DNA of 46,162 bases from Spirochaetales bacterium (GTDB lineage: Bacteria; Spirochaetota; Spirochaetia; Treponematales; Treponemataceae), in assembly GCA_003246335.1 (NCBI GenBank), contig QKAR01000042.1, forward strand, positions 1-46,162, given 5' to 3'. Shown one piece after another: positions 33,046-42,039 of this stretch (position 1 is its first letter; each line of letters begins with the position of its first letter). The position numbers and the translations under genes were made by a program. The notes beneath the pieces are model-generated. The model searched no databases. It was given only the letters and a program-made list of their open reading frames with translations, and was not told the origin of the DNA.

Positions 33046-33079
33046 AAAAAAAACCCGCTTCCGGTCTGGAAGCGGGTTT
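33046..33079 (-). terminator. Terminator of the 36188-33090 operon
   Basis: AAACCCGCTTCC (33079-33068 on the minus strand) and GGAAGCGGGTTT (33062-33051) form a 12-bp stem with a five-base loop, followed by an unbroken T tract. In the plus direction the tail is only TTTC, so it would be weak for secA. Its arm shares the CCGCTTCC word with the secA tail repeat. Confidence 0.85.
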
Positions 33080-33089
33080 CGCGCGAAGC

Positions 33090-34163
33090 TCAATTATTCG
33101 CGGCTAAAATCATCATGAACGGCTCCGTCAATTCCATGACCAGCGGAAAGTCTTTCGCTTCGAGGAGAATCCCCTCGCCGTCAAGCTGTAGGTAAATCCG
33201 CTCGTCATACGAAATTTCCATTTCCTGCGCCGTATACATATAGGTTTCGGGGGAATCGGCATGCCCCCCCGTCTCAAGGCTACGCTTGAGCGTCAGTTTT
33301 CGAAAAACCGACATCTCCTTTATTCCGCACACGTTTTCGTCACGGGGCAAGATGTTCTTGCTGGAACCATACGTTCGATGCCCAGAAGCGCCCATTAAGT
33401 AGAGGATCATCGTATCGGAATGTCGCATGATTTCCGCGCCGCGCGCGTCTCGCGCGACTACCGACATTTTTCCGACTCTATAAATTTTATTGTAAAATAA
33501 GCAGGCGATATCGAGCCACAGTTTATAAAAGTCGCCGGGCAGGCGGTTTTTTATCCGATTCGTCATGTGCGTAACGAATGCGTCGAGCCCGATGCTCGCG
33601 ATGTTAAAGGCATACCGCGACGAGGGATTTATCCCGCGCGTCGAGACGCGAACGGCCGACTGGCGAGAAAACCGCGTGGCTCCCGCAAGGAGAGAAAGGC
33701 TCTCCGCCAAAGTCTTACCGTCCGAGCCGTCGTTGCCGGTGCCGAACGGAAGCCTCAAGACGCAAACGCGGTCCGCGATTTCCGGATGGCCCTCGTCAAG
33801 GACGAAGCGGGTAAACTCGCCCTGAACGTCATGGCTCGTACCGTCGCCCCCGGCGACGACAAGCAAAAAAAGAACGGCAGCGCCCTCCGCCCTCGACGCG
33901 GAGGCAAGCACTTCGCGCGCGATCCGCCCGGCATGACCGGCGGATTCCGTGAAGCAGGTGGAAACCGCGACGACCTCGGCGACAACTGGAAGCCGGCGCG
34001 ATCGCTCGACCGTGGTTTCAAGCGCAGCGCGGTTTGCCCGCGATTTCTTTTTTATCGTGAATCCGCCTGCGACGGGATTCGCGATGACGTCGATTCGCAC
34101 GCGACGACCCGCAAACAGGGGACTGGTTTCGACGATGGAGCGGAGGCCTTCTGCGTAATCCAT
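33090..34163 (-). CDS. Diacylglycerol/lipid kinase family protein
   Basis: The 357-residue protein has the DAGK catalytic-domain motifs IANPVAGG (residues 27-34), VVAGGDGTSHDV (103-114) and LPFGTGND about 30 residues later, followed by the C-terminal beta region. The family phosphorylates diacylglycerol, sphingoid bases or other lipids using ATP. GGDGTxN is usual in the active loop; here GGDGTSHD has His in place of Asn. It ends the minus-strand operon of three, ten bases after the SPOR protein, and is followed by a good terminator. The substrate is unknown. Confidence 0.85.
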   Translation of the reverse strand: MDYAEGLRSIVETSPLFAGRRVRIDVIANPVAGGFTIKKKSRANRAALETTVERSRRLPVVAEVVAVSTCFTESAGHAGRIAREVLASASRAEGAAVLFLLVVAGGDGTSHDVQGEFTRFVLDEGHPEIADRVCVLRLPFGTGNDGSDGKTLAESLSLLAGATRFSRQSAVRVSTRGINPSSRYAFNIASIGLDAFVTHMTNRIKNRLPGDFYKLWLDIACLFYNKIYRVGKMSVVARDARGAEIMRHSDTMILYLMGASGHRTYGSSKNILPRDENVCGIKEMSVFRKLTLKRSLETGGHADSPETYMYTAQEMEISYDERIYLQLDGEGILLEAKDFPLVMELTEPFMMILAANN

Positions 34164-34173
34164 AGTGTTTAGC

Positions 34174-35646
34174 TCAATTTCTCTTCACGAACGCGTCCCG
34201 ATATCCGAGCGCTTTGAAGCGCTCGAGAACCGCGCCTGTCTCATCCTTGCCAATGGGGCCGACGAAAACCTTGAGCGCGACCGATCCCTTCGCCGACGTA
34301 GATTGAACGGTTAAGGGGTATTTCGCGCCATAGGACGAGATAATAGAACGAACGTTCGTCTCGTTCGCGTACGTCCCCAGTTGGACGTAATATTTTCCCT
34401 TTTCCAGCGTATCGACGAGCGGCAATTTCGAGGGCGCAGGGCCCGCCGTCGGCGTGACGGAAGGCGCCTGTCGCACCGGCGCGACCTCGGCAACCGGCTC
34501 AGGCGTTGCTGCAGGCTCAGGCTTTTTATCCGTTGCCGGAACAGGCGCGACGGCGATCGAGCTTGGCTGAACGGGTTCGGCGATAGGAACCGATTCCGCC
34601 GCATCTGGCGCGGCGGGAGGATTAGGTTCCGCAGGCACGAGAGTGACCTCGGATTCGGCGAGCGCGTCGACCGGTTCATCGTATACGAGCGGGGACTCCT
34701 CGGCGGTAGTCGCGGGGGTTTCCTTCGCCACTTCGAGCTCGGGTTCGGCCATGACGCCGGGATTTACGCCCTCAGCCTCGGGCGCAATCATCTCGGAAGC
34801 CGCGGATGCGACGGAATCGACGACGGGTTCCGGTGAAGGTTCGTCGGCGGCTTCAGAATCCTGGGCGACGCCATCGTCGGTGGAAACTACGGCCGTTGGC
34901 TCAAACGGCGTTTCTTCCGAAGGCTCGGGCGCGATTTCTTCGGCGATCGCGTCGTTCGATTCCACGGGAGGAGTTTCTGCGAGCTCCGGCTCATTCGCGG
35001 GATTCTCTTCCGCGACGGACGTAACGGCGGAAGAATCCGCTGGAGCTGAATCGTTTTGCGGCTCAGGGGAGGCGACTTCCGTCGCGGGGACGGTTTCGTC
35101 AACCACCGCGGGTTCTTCGTCCAAGGGTGGCGAGGATTCGTCAACGGGTTGCACGACCGCGACTAACGGGTCTTGCTCGCCCGCGGCAATAGTCTCAAGG
35201 GGTATGGCAGACTCTCGAGGTTGCGCTGATGCGGGTACGGCGGCGGCGGGATTCACGTCGGGATCGTCGCTGAGTCCGCCGGTCGAGTCCGCGAGAGTGC
35301 CGGATGCGGGCCGCTCGACAACCGAGGGAACGGAAATGCGAACGCGGCTCACCGTCCCGCTTTTTACGTTCAAGGCGGACGCGGTTTCCGGCGAAAGTAC
35401 GGCGACGAGGCCCGGAACGCCCGACGGTCCGGTAATTACGACGCGCACGCTGCGGTCAGTCTCGAGGTTCACGATCTCAACGATCGTGTTTTTCGGGAAC
35501 ATGTCGCTTCGGGCGTACAGGCCCGCCCCCGGAAATTCCGTAGAGTCGGCTATCCCCGCGTTACCTTCCCAAATAGCCCATGCGGACGTTATCGGAACGA
35601 GCGACAGCGCCGCCGCGGCGACGATAAGCGATAATAAACGTCTCAT
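34174..35646 (-). CDS. Exported RlpA-like DPBB and SPOR-domain protein
   Basis: The 490-residue protein has a cleavable signal (MRRLLSLIVAAAALS... to SAWA) and a DPBB-like domain at about residues 45-108 (LYARSDMFPKNTIVEIVNL, then DRSVRVVITGPSGV). A long linker of about 300 residues rich in Glu, Pro, Ala and Ser comes next, and the C-terminus is a SPOR domain (GKYYVQLGTYANETNVRSII). SPOR domains bind denuded septal peptidoglycan. RlpA enzymes carry a catalytic Asp in NDRGP; here that place reads ITGPSG, and the IIDLS Asp is also missing (VAVLS), so lytic activity is unlikely. Overlap with the upstream gene is four bases (ATGA). Confidence 0.8.
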   Translation of the reverse strand: MRRLLSLIVAAAALSLVPITSAWAIWEGNAGIADSTEFPGAGLYARSDMFPKNTIVEIVNLETDRSVRVVITGPSGVPGLVAVLSPETASALNVKSGTVSRVRISVPSVVERPASGTLADSTGGLSDDPDVNPAAAVPASAQPRESAIPLETIAAGEQDPLVAVVQPVDESSPPLDEEPAVVDETVPATEVASPEPQNDSAPADSSAVTSVAEENPANEPELAETPPVESNDAIAEEIAPEPSEETPFEPTAVVSTDDGVAQDSEAADEPSPEPVVDSVASAASEMIAPEAEGVNPGVMAEPELEVAKETPATTAEESPLVYDEPVDALAESEVTLVPAEPNPPAAPDAAESVPIAEPVQPSSIAVAPVPATDKKPEPAATPEPVAEVAPVRQAPSVTPTAGPAPSKLPLVDTLEKGKYYVQLGTYANETNVRSIISSYGAKYPLTVQSTSAKGSVALKVFVGPIGKDETGAVLERFKALGYRDAFVKRN

Positions 35647-36188
35647 TTAATTTTCTCCCCCCTATCTTTCCCAATCGCGGCGAGAGCCCGCTTGGAGACC
35701 TCGTCGGCGACGATACGCGACCGTTGATATGGATCAAAATCGGTTATACCCAAAGCGGCGACCTCAAGCGTTTTTTCATCCACGACGATGGCGCGCGCGA
35801 CGCGCACGACGCGCCACTCAAGGCCGATTAATTCGGCCCAGGATATTTTCTTTTGCTCATCGGTTTTTACCGTAGGTCCATAGCGCAAATTCACCGCGAC
35901 TAAATAATCAGAATACCCAAACGCCGCCTCCTTCACCCCGTAATTCAGCTCGGTCGAGAATTTCGATCCGTCAAGGCGAAGGTCGGTGTTCGACACGATC
36001 TGTCCCGCGTCGAAAAAACGGCTGAGTAGCTCATCCTCGATCGCCCGACTCATGTCGACGGCGACGGACGGAGCCTCCTCGTTCTGCGACACGGTAAGAG
36101 TCACCGTTTCAGCGAACGATACCGCCAATACGGCGAATTGGATCGTCAGAAGCAAACTTACGTAACGCGCATGGCGGCCGAATCGCAT
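35643..36188 (-). CDS. Exported protein of unknown function
   Basis: The start at 36188 gives a clear signal peptide (FGRHARYVSLLLTIQF, then AVLAVSFA before ETVT) and a 181-residue protein; AAGGGG lies eight bases upstream. A longer frame from 36269 would bury the signal. The mature part is mixed alpha/beta with SRAIEDELLSRFFDAGQIVS and ADEVSKRALAAIG, and could be a periplasmic domain with an ancillary role for the SPOR protein it is coupled to by ATGA. I do not recognise the family. Confidence 0.7.
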   Translation of the reverse strand: MRFGRHARYVSLLLTIQFAVLAVSFAETVTLTVSQNEEAPSVAVDMSRAIEDELLSRFFDAGQIVSNTDLRLDGSKFSTELNYGVKEAAFGYSDYLVAVNLRYGPTVKTDEQKKISWAELIGLEWRVVRVARAIVVDEKTLEVAALGITDFDPYQRSRIVADEVSKRALAAIGKDRGEKIK

Positions 36189-36247
36189 GGAATGATCCCC
36201 TTCTCCTTTATGTATCGGAATCGCCGGTGAACCCATGAGAGTTTTTT

Positions 36248-36259
36248 CCCCCGAGGGGG
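36248..36259. promoter_or_regulatory. GC palindrome in the divergent promoter region
   Basis: CCCCC-GA-GGGGG lies three bases upstream of the NusG-paralogue -35 and about 60 bases upstream of the 36188 start. A T-run precedes it instead of following it on the plus strand, so it is not a terminator. An operator is possible; chance in GC-rich DNA is also possible. Confidence 0.35.
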
Positions 36260-36262
36260 CTA

Positions 36263-36292
36263 TTCTCATCGACTCGCGACCTGTGGTATTTT
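36263..36292 (+). promoter_or_regulatory. Leaderless promoter of the NusG-paralogue operon
   Basis: TTCTCA (36263-36268), 18 bases, TATTTT (36287-36292). The predicted start coincides with the ATG at 36299. Both hexamers are weak (four of six), so expression may be low or assisted. Confidence 0.5.
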
Positions 36293-36298
36293 GTCGTA

Positions 36299-36820
36299 AT
36301 GAAGTATTTTGCCCTGCAGGTGAAAACGCGCTCGGAGGAACTATTCATTAAGAGAGCGACTCAATCGTTCTCGCGAGGCGCGTCTTCTCCCGTCACCATG
36401 CTTTTTCCGCGCAGGCGAATGGTAATTCGCAAGGCGGGAGCCGCGAAAACGACGCTCGAACCCGTGTTCCCCGGCTATATTTTCCTGGAGGCGGAAGAGC
36501 TCACGGACAGCATCTATTGGGATTTCCGAACCGTGCCGGGTTTTTATCGCTTTTTACCCGATAACCTGCGCAGGGCCCCGCTTGAGGGTAAGGATTTGGC
36601 CACGCTCAAGCATTTTATCGCCCTCGGCCCCATCGCGGAAAAGTCAAAGGTGAGTTTTGACGGGGAGGATCGCATACAAGTCGCCGAAGGACCGCTGAAA
36701 GGACTTGAAGGACGGATCGTAAAGGTCGATAAGAGAAAAGGAAGGGCCAAAGTGAAATTGGACCTCTACGACGAGGCGTTTCTCGTCGATCTCGCATTCG
36801 AGGTATTAGGCAAAACATAA
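36299..36820 (+). CDS. Specialised NusG paralogue (LoaP/UpxY/RfaH type)
   Basis: The 173-residue protein has an NGN domain (KYFALQVKTRSEELFIKRA, then EPVFPGYIFLEAE) and a C-terminal KOW motif in GPLKGLEGRIVKVDKRKGRAKVKL. Housekeeping NusG usually sits with secE and rplK. This copy heads a sugar and redox operon, which is typical of antiterminators that act only on their own long operon (LoaP, UpxY, RfaH). It probably travels with RNA polymerase and prevents early termination over the 6.5 kb downstream. The gene abuts the next start with no gap. No operon-specific recruitment element was identified, partly because the leader seems to be absent. Confidence 0.85.
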   Translation: MKYFALQVKTRSEELFIKRATQSFSRGASSPVTMLFPRRRMVIRKAGAAKTTLEPVFPGYIFLEAEELTDSIYWDFRTVPGFYRFLPDNLRRAPLEGKDLATLKHFIALGPIAEKSKVSFDGEDRIQVAEGPLKGLEGRIVKVDKRKGRAKVKLDLYDEAFLVDLAFEVLGKT

Positions 36821-38305
36821 ATGACGCGGGAATTTTCCGAGACGAACATTTACATTATCGGCGCCGGGCTTGCGGGGACGATGCTCTCGCGCGAAATCCG
36901 GGAAAAGGAGATTTTCGGCTCGGTCATCGCGTTTCTCGACGATGACCCGGCGAAAATCGGCAGATCCATCGACGGTGTGCCGATACTCGGCCCCATCAGG
37001 CAAATCGCGCGTTTAGTGCGCATTGGGCCGAACGACGAGGCCCTCATCGCGATACCGAGCGCGAGCCCGGAAACCCTCAGGGAAATTTACGCGGTGCTGA
37101 AAGCCGCGGGCTTTTCCCGAATCAGGCTCTTGCCGGGCATCGCGCAAATTCTCGAGGGGAAAGCCCACCTCATCCAGGCGCGCGACATAAACCCGCAAGA
37201 CCTTCTCGGCAGGGCGCCCGTATCCATAAACTTGAAAAAAAGCCTCGCGTACCTCCGGGCGCGCCGCGTGCTCATAACCGGCGCGGGAGGCTCGATCGGC
37301 AGCGAACTCGCGCGACAGCTCCTCTCGGGCGGAGCGGAGCGCATTTACTTATTCGGCCACGGCGAAAACTCCATCTATCAGATCGACCGGGAGCTCAGGC
37401 TCCTACAGGAGGCGGGAGTCGGCGAAAAAGCGACGATAGTGCCGGTCATCGGCGAGCTGAAAGACCGGGACTACATGCGCTACATCGTCAAGCAGCTCAA
37501 GTGCGACGTCGTGTTCCACGCGGCGGCGTACAAGCACGTCCCGCTCATGGAGGCGAACCCGGTCGCCGTCGTCGAGAACAACGTCTTAGGTACGGCGAAC
37601 CTCTTGGACGCGTGTCTTGAGGCGGGAGTCCGCCGCTTCGTGCTCATATCCACCGACAAGGCGGTTGAGCCGGTTTCGGTCTACGGGGCCTCTAAGATGC
37701 TGTGCGAAAGGCTCGTGCTCCGCGCGGCGCGATCAGCCGAGGGAAAGGACGCGGCATACACCTTCGTGCGGTTCGGGAACGTATTGGGATCGCGCGGCTC
37801 AATCCTGCCCCTGTTCGTCGATCAGGTAAAAAAAGGCGGCCCCGTCACGGTGACCGACCCGAATATGGTACGCTACTTCATGACCATCCCCGAAGCCTGC
37901 TCCCTCGTCCTCAAGACCGGCGGAGTCGGCGTCAACGGCGAAACGTATCTCCTCGACATGGGAGAGCCGGTCAAGATACTCGACGTCGCCGAACAGCTCA
38001 TTAAATTCATGGGGTACGAGCCGGGAACCGATATCCCCATCGCGATTATCGGGGCGAGGCCCGGCGAACGGCTCGACGAGCCGCTTTGGGCGACGGACGA
38101 GACGCCCGTTCCGACCGAGCACGAAAAAATCCTGCGGCTTGAGCGCAAGGACCGCTCGCTCGACCTCGGCGCGGTGATGGCGACCATCAAGCCCTACTGT
38201 TACCTGACCCCGGAAAACCCGAGCCTGTATCGAAACAAAGAGGGCTTGGTGAAGGCCCTGAAGGCTTCGATCCCCTCGATCGGAGGAATGCGCGATGAGC
38301 GATAA
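36821..38305 (+). CDS. Soluble CapD/PglF-like UDP-sugar 4,6-dehydratase
   Basis: The 494-residue protein has an N-terminal Rossmann sensor-like domain (IIGAGLAGTMLSREI, then VIAFLDDDPAKIG). A second NAD(P)-binding domain follows with GAGGSIG at residues 154-160 and FHAAAYKHVPLMEANP. Y288 and K292 come from VYGASK after STDKAVEPVS. The domain order matches WbpM/PglF, which turn UDP-GlcNAc into its 4-keto-6-deoxy form, but the membrane spans of those enzymes are missing. Most long dehydratases have Met where this one has Tyr, as PseB does. The DegT aminotransferase that follows would aminate the keto sugar. The genes overlap by 11 bases. Confidence 0.9.
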   Translation: MTREFSETNIYIIGAGLAGTMLSREIREKEIFGSVIAFLDDDPAKIGRSIDGVPILGPIRQIARLVRIGPNDEALIAIPSASPETLREIYAVLKAAGFSRIRLLPGIAQILEGKAHLIQARDINPQDLLGRAPVSINLKKSLAYLRARRVLITGAGGSIGSELARQLLSGGAERIYLFGHGENSIYQIDRELRLLQEAGVGEKATIVPVIGELKDRDYMRYIVKQLKCDVVFHAAAYKHVPLMEANPVAVVENNVLGTANLLDACLEAGVRRFVLISTDKAVEPVSVYGASKMLCERLVLRAARSAEGKDAAYTFVRFGNVLGSRGSILPLFVDQVKKGGPVTVTDPNMVRYFMTIPEACSLVLKTGGVGVNGETYLLDMGEPVKILDVAEQLIKFMGYEPGTDIPIAIIGARPGERLDEPLWATDETPVPTEHEKILRLERKDRSLDLGAVMATIKPYCYLTPENPSLYRNKEGLVKALKASIPSIGGMRDER

Positions 38306-39488
38306 CGATAAGCCCACAAACGAGCGATTCATCCCTTTTTTCAAGCCATCGTTTTCCAACGCCGAGGAAGACGCGGTCATCCGCGTGCTTCGCTCGGGTT
38401 GGCTCACCACGGGAAAAGAGGCGGCCGCCTTCGAATCCGAGTTTTCTTCCTTCGTCGGCAGTCCCCATTGCCTCGCGGTTAACAGCGCAAGCTCGGGCCT
38501 CATGCTCGCGATGGAGGCCTTCGGCGTCGGACCCGGCGCGAAAATCCTCACGACGCCCTACACGTTCGTCTCGACCGCGACGAGCGCCCGGCATCTCGGC
38601 GCGGAAGTCGCCTACGCGGACATAGAGCGCGATAGCTACGGCATTGACCCCGAGAAAGTCGAGGTCGCATTGCGGAAAGACAAGACGATCAGGGCTATCG
38701 TCCCGGTTCACATCGCGGGAAACCTCTGCGACATGGAATCGATCCGCGAAATCGCCCGCCGATACGGCGTTCCGGTCATCGAGGACGCCGCGCACGCATT
38801 CCCGTCGAAAACGGAAAACGGATACGCGGGGACGCTCGGCGACGCGGGAATTTTCTCGTTTTACGCGACGAAGACGATCACGACCGGCGAGGGCGGCATG
38901 GTCGCGGTTCGCGACGGAGATGTCGCGAACCGAATACGGACGATGCGCTCGCACGGCATCGACCGCAACACATTCGACCGTTACACGTCAAAAACCGCGT
39001 CGTGGAAATACGACGTCGTCGACGAAGGATGGAAATGCAATTTGCCGGACATACTCGCCGCCATCGGGCGGGAGCAGCTCAAAAAGGCGAACTCTTTTTT
39101 CGAGCTACGATCCGCGGTTGCCCGCCGCTATACGCAGGCGTTCTCCGCTTTCGATTTTCTGCGGTGCCCGCCGGACGGGCCGGGTAACGCGTGGCATCTG
39201 TATCTCCTGCGCTTCGATACCGATAGGCTCGATTGCGGCCGCGACGCCATCGCCCAGGAACTTCAGGACGCGGGCTTGGGCGTCTCGATGCATTTCATTC
39301 CCCATTTCGAGCTGACCTGGTGTAAAAAGCGCTATGGTCTTTCGAGCGATGACTTTCCCGAGGCCGCGAAAAAATACGAGACGACGATTACCCTTCCCTT
39401 TTACCCCGGCATGGACGGGGAAACCGTGGAACGGGTCATCGAAACCGTGACGCGGATAGCGTGCAAGCACGCGAGGATTCGCCCATGA
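38295..39488 (+). CDS. DegT/DnrJ/EryC1-family sugar aminotransferase
   Basis: The 397-residue protein has the family pattern PFFKPSFSNAEEDAVIRVLRSGWLTTG, the loop AVNSASSGLMLAMEA, IEDAAHAFPSK, and the PLP lysine K193 in FYATKTITTGEGGM. It transfers an amino group, usually from glutamate, to a 4-keto sugar nucleotide. Paired with the dehydratase before it, a UDP-4-amino-4,6-dideoxy sugar (bacillosamine-type) is the likely product. Start and stop overlap both neighbours (11 bases and ATGA), so the operon is translationally coupled. Confidence 0.93.
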   Translation: MSDNDKPTNERFIPFFKPSFSNAEEDAVIRVLRSGWLTTGKEAAAFESEFSSFVGSPHCLAVNSASSGLMLAMEAFGVGPGAKILTTPYTFVSTATSARHLGAEVAYADIERDSYGIDPEKVEVALRKDKTIRAIVPVHIAGNLCDMESIREIARRYGVPVIEDAAHAFPSKTENGYAGTLGDAGIFSFYATKTITTGEGGMVAVRDGDVANRIRTMRSHGIDRNTFDRYTSKTASWKYDVVDEGWKCNLPDILAAIGREQLKKANSFFELRSAVARRYTQAFSAFDFLRCPPDGPGNAWHLYLLRFDTDRLDCGRDAIAQELQDAGLGVSMHFIPHFELTWCKKRYGLSSDDFPEAAKKYETTITLPFYPGMDGETVERVIETVTRIACKHARIRP

Positions 39489-41563
39489 ACGGAAGGCGGT
39501 TCTTTTCCGATATCGATTTTCCCGATCAATATTACGGCGTGCTCGTGCGCTCATCCATCGAGCGGGGCCGATTGGTCGACATCAAGCAACCGTCAATGCC
39601 CGACGGCTATTATTTCTTTTCCGCCACCGACATTCCCGGCGAGAATAAAATTTCCGCCATGGGCACGACCATACCGGTTTTCACGCCGTACGAGATACAG
39701 TATTTCGGCGAACCGCTCGGCATCATCGTCGGGCCCGACCTCGAAACCGTCCACGAGCTCGTCGCCGAGGTGCTCATCGAGACGGAAACCCTTGAGCCGC
39801 TGAAGTTCTCGGAAAAGTTCCCCTCTTCGCAGGTTTTGGGAAAGCGGATTCTCACCGATGGCGACGCCGACAGAGTTTTGGCCAAGGCCGAACGGGTCGT
39901 CGAAAGCGAATGTGAAATCGGGCCACAGGATCATTTTTACGCCGAACCGCTCGGGGTGAACGTCAACGTGAACGTTAAGACCGGAAAGCTCGAAATCTAT
40001 ACCGCCACGCAGTGGCCATTTCACGCCCGGGCCGCCGTCTCGGCGGTTCTCGACCTCGATAGCGACGACATCGTGATAATGCCGACCGCGCTCGGGGAAT
40101 CGATGGACGGGAAAATTTGGTATCCCTCGCTCCTCGCGGCCCAGGCGGCCCTCGCCGCGGTCATGTGTAAAAAGCCGGTCAAGCTCTCGTTCTCACGCCA
40201 AGAAGACTTTCTGTTCAGCGGGAAGTCGGCGCCGGTGAAAATACGGTACCGCACGGCCCTCGGCCCCGACGGGAACATCGAGGCGATGACGGTCAGGGCG
40301 CTCATTAACGCCGGCGCGTTCAGTCCCCTCGTCGACGAAATCGTCGACCGCATGGCCGTCGCGGCGATTGGCCTATACTCCGCCAGTTCGTACCGCATCG
40401 AGATTTTCGCGCTGAAGACGAGCCTTCCGCCCCTTGGCGCCTTAAACGGATGGGGCGAGGCTCAGATATTTTACGCGCTCGAGTCACACGTCTCGGCGAT
40501 TATCGCGAAGCTCGACACGTCGCCGGTCGAGTGGAAACTCCTCAACCTGAAAGGCAAGGGTCACACGACCGTCACCGGAGGGGAGATTACCGGCGACTTT
40601 GGCTACACGGAACTCATCGAGCGACTGTGCGCGGAATGCGATTTTCCGCGTAAATACGCCGCTTACGGCTTGCTGAACGGACGCAGGCACAATTACCGGG
40701 ACGGACCGTTGCGGGGGATCGCACTGTCCATCGGCTTCCAGGGAAACGGCTTCGTGGGAAAAACCTACGACACGGCCCGATACGCCGTCGAGGCGAGCAT
40801 CGGGACGGACGGGACGCTTCGCCTTTCGGCCGGACAGCTATCCCCGGCCATGCAGGGAGTCGCGCGAAACATCGCGACGAAAATCCTCGGCATCGAGGAT
40901 GCCTCGATCGTCTTCGTCGGGGATGACACGGACACCATGACGGAAAGCGGGCCAAGGACGCTGTCGAGCGATATCTCGATCATCGCCCCCCTCATCGAAA
41001 AATGCTGCCAGACCATCCAGCGACAGCGTTTTCGCCATCCGCTCCCCATTTCGGTCAAGAAAACCTACAAGCCGACGAAGGGAGACGAGTGGAAGGCCCA
41101 GACGATGACGGGAATGCCGTTCGTGTCGATCACCGCGGGAGCGAGCATCGTCGAGCTCGAGATGGACCCTATTACCTACGACACGAAAATACGGGGCATT
41201 TGGCTTGCCTGCCGGCCGGGAAAAGTGATGGACGAGCGGGCCGCGCTCACGACGCTCAGGAAAAGTGTGCCGACCGCGATATCAAAAGTGCTCGCGGAAA
41301 GCATCGTCATTAAGGACGGAAAACTTTCCCCGAAGGACAGCGTGCAGTACGAGGTGCTTCCGCCGTCCCTCATACCGCCGATCTCGGTTACGGCCCTTGA
41401 ATCCGACGGCCCGCCGAAGGGCGTCGGCGCGATAGCGCAAAACCTCATTCCCTCCGCGTACGCGGCCGCCCTCGCCCAAATCACGGGGCAGGAAATAGCG
41501 GTCATCCCCATTGACGCGCGGCACGTATACGAAGCGATGAACCTCACGGAGGAACGCAAATGA
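39485..41563 (+). CDS. Xanthine-dehydrogenase-like large subunit, molybdenum site degenerate
   Basis: The 692-residue protein keeps the hammerhead domain and the two-domain molybdenum-hydroxylase fold (QDHFYAEPLGVNVNVN, then TATQWPFHARAAVSAVL and PPKGVGAIAQNLIPSAYAAA). The active-site loops are altered by eye. GGGFGGKE becomes GESMDGKI (G204-I211), the Arg loop becomes SGKSAP (245-250), FRGFGGPQ becomes LNGWGEAQ (320-327), and the catalytic Glu of GVGE is A649. Moco binding and hydroxylase chemistry are therefore doubtful. T. pallidum has a gene annotated as quinoline 2-oxidoreductase in similar company, as I recall. It is coupled by ATGA on both sides. Confidence 0.85.
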   Translation: MNGRRFFSDIDFPDQYYGVLVRSSIERGRLVDIKQPSMPDGYYFFSATDIPGENKISAMGTTIPVFTPYEIQYFGEPLGIIVGPDLETVHELVAEVLIETETLEPLKFSEKFPSSQVLGKRILTDGDADRVLAKAERVVESECEIGPQDHFYAEPLGVNVNVNVKTGKLEIYTATQWPFHARAAVSAVLDLDSDDIVIMPTALGESMDGKIWYPSLLAAQAALAAVMCKKPVKLSFSRQEDFLFSGKSAPVKIRYRTALGPDGNIEAMTVRALINAGAFSPLVDEIVDRMAVAAIGLYSASSYRIEIFALKTSLPPLGALNGWGEAQIFYALESHVSAIIAKLDTSPVEWKLLNLKGKGHTTVTGGEITGDFGYTELIERLCAECDFPRKYAAYGLLNGRRHNYRDGPLRGIALSIGFQGNGFVGKTYDTARYAVEASIGTDGTLRLSAGQLSPAMQGVARNIATKILGIEDASIVFVGDDTDTMTESGPRTLSSDISIIAPLIEKCCQTIQRQRFRHPLPISVKKTYKPTKGDEWKAQTMTGMPFVSITAGASIVELEMDPITYDTKIRGIWLACRPGKVMDERAALTTLRKSVPTAISKVLAESIVIKDGKLSPKDSVQYEVLPPSLIPPISVTALESDGPPKGVGAIAQNLIPSAYAAALAQITGQEIAVIPIDARHVYEAMNLTEERK

Positions 41564-42039
41564 TCATTCCCTTCGAGCTGAACGGGACGATGGTGTACCT
41601 TGACGCGAACCCCGGGGAGCGGCTCGTCAGGATCTTGCGGCAACGCTTCAAGCTGCTCGATAGCAAGGAAGGCTGCCTTTCGGGACGCTGCGGGTCGTGC
41701 ATGGTCCAGCTCGACGGAAACCCGGTCCCCTCGTGCATCATCCCGGTCTTCGAGGTGAAGCACCGTTCCGTCCGCACGATTGAGGGCTTTCGGCAAACCG
41801 AGGATTTCGCCGATATCCGACAGGGATTCGACCGAGCGAGGGTGACGATGTGCGGATTTTGCGACGCGGGGAAAATACTTATCGCCGACTCGATTCTCCG
41901 ACTCGAGCCGAAGCCGAGCGACGAATTCTCGCGATCGATGTTTTCCGGGAATATTTGCCGATGCACGAGCGTCGACGACCTCGTCGAGGGTGTGCGCATC
42001 GCCGGCGCGATCAGGCGAAAGAGGCTCAATGCTCAATAA
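41560..42039 (+). CDS. Two-cluster [2Fe-2S] subunit of the xanthine-dehydrogenase-like complex
   Basis: The 159-residue protein has the plant-ferredoxin cluster C39, C44, C47 and C59 (GCLSGRCGSC ... PSC) and the second cluster C98, C101, C133, C135 (CGFC ... CRC). All eight ligands of the molybdenum-hydroxylase small subunit are therefore present. It should pass electrons between the large and the FAD subunits. The intact clusters next to a degenerate large subunit are the main evidence that the complex still does redox work. Overlaps: ATGA with the large subunit, 11 bases with the FAD subunit. Confidence 0.93.
   Translation: MIIPFELNGTMVYLDANPGERLVRILRQRFKLLDSKEGCLSGRCGSCMVQLDGNPVPSCIIPVFEVKHRSVRTIEGFRQTEDFADIRQGFDRARVTMCGFCDAGKILIADSILRLEPKPSDEFSRSMFSGNICRCTSVDDLVEGVRIAGAIRRKRLNAQ

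Noticed and set aside
34643..35650. Plus-strand frame of 335 codons rich in Ser/Thr/Ala/Gly
   Set aside because: It is the antisense of the Glu/Pro/Ala linker of the SPOR protein; the repetitive composition comes from the linker codons.
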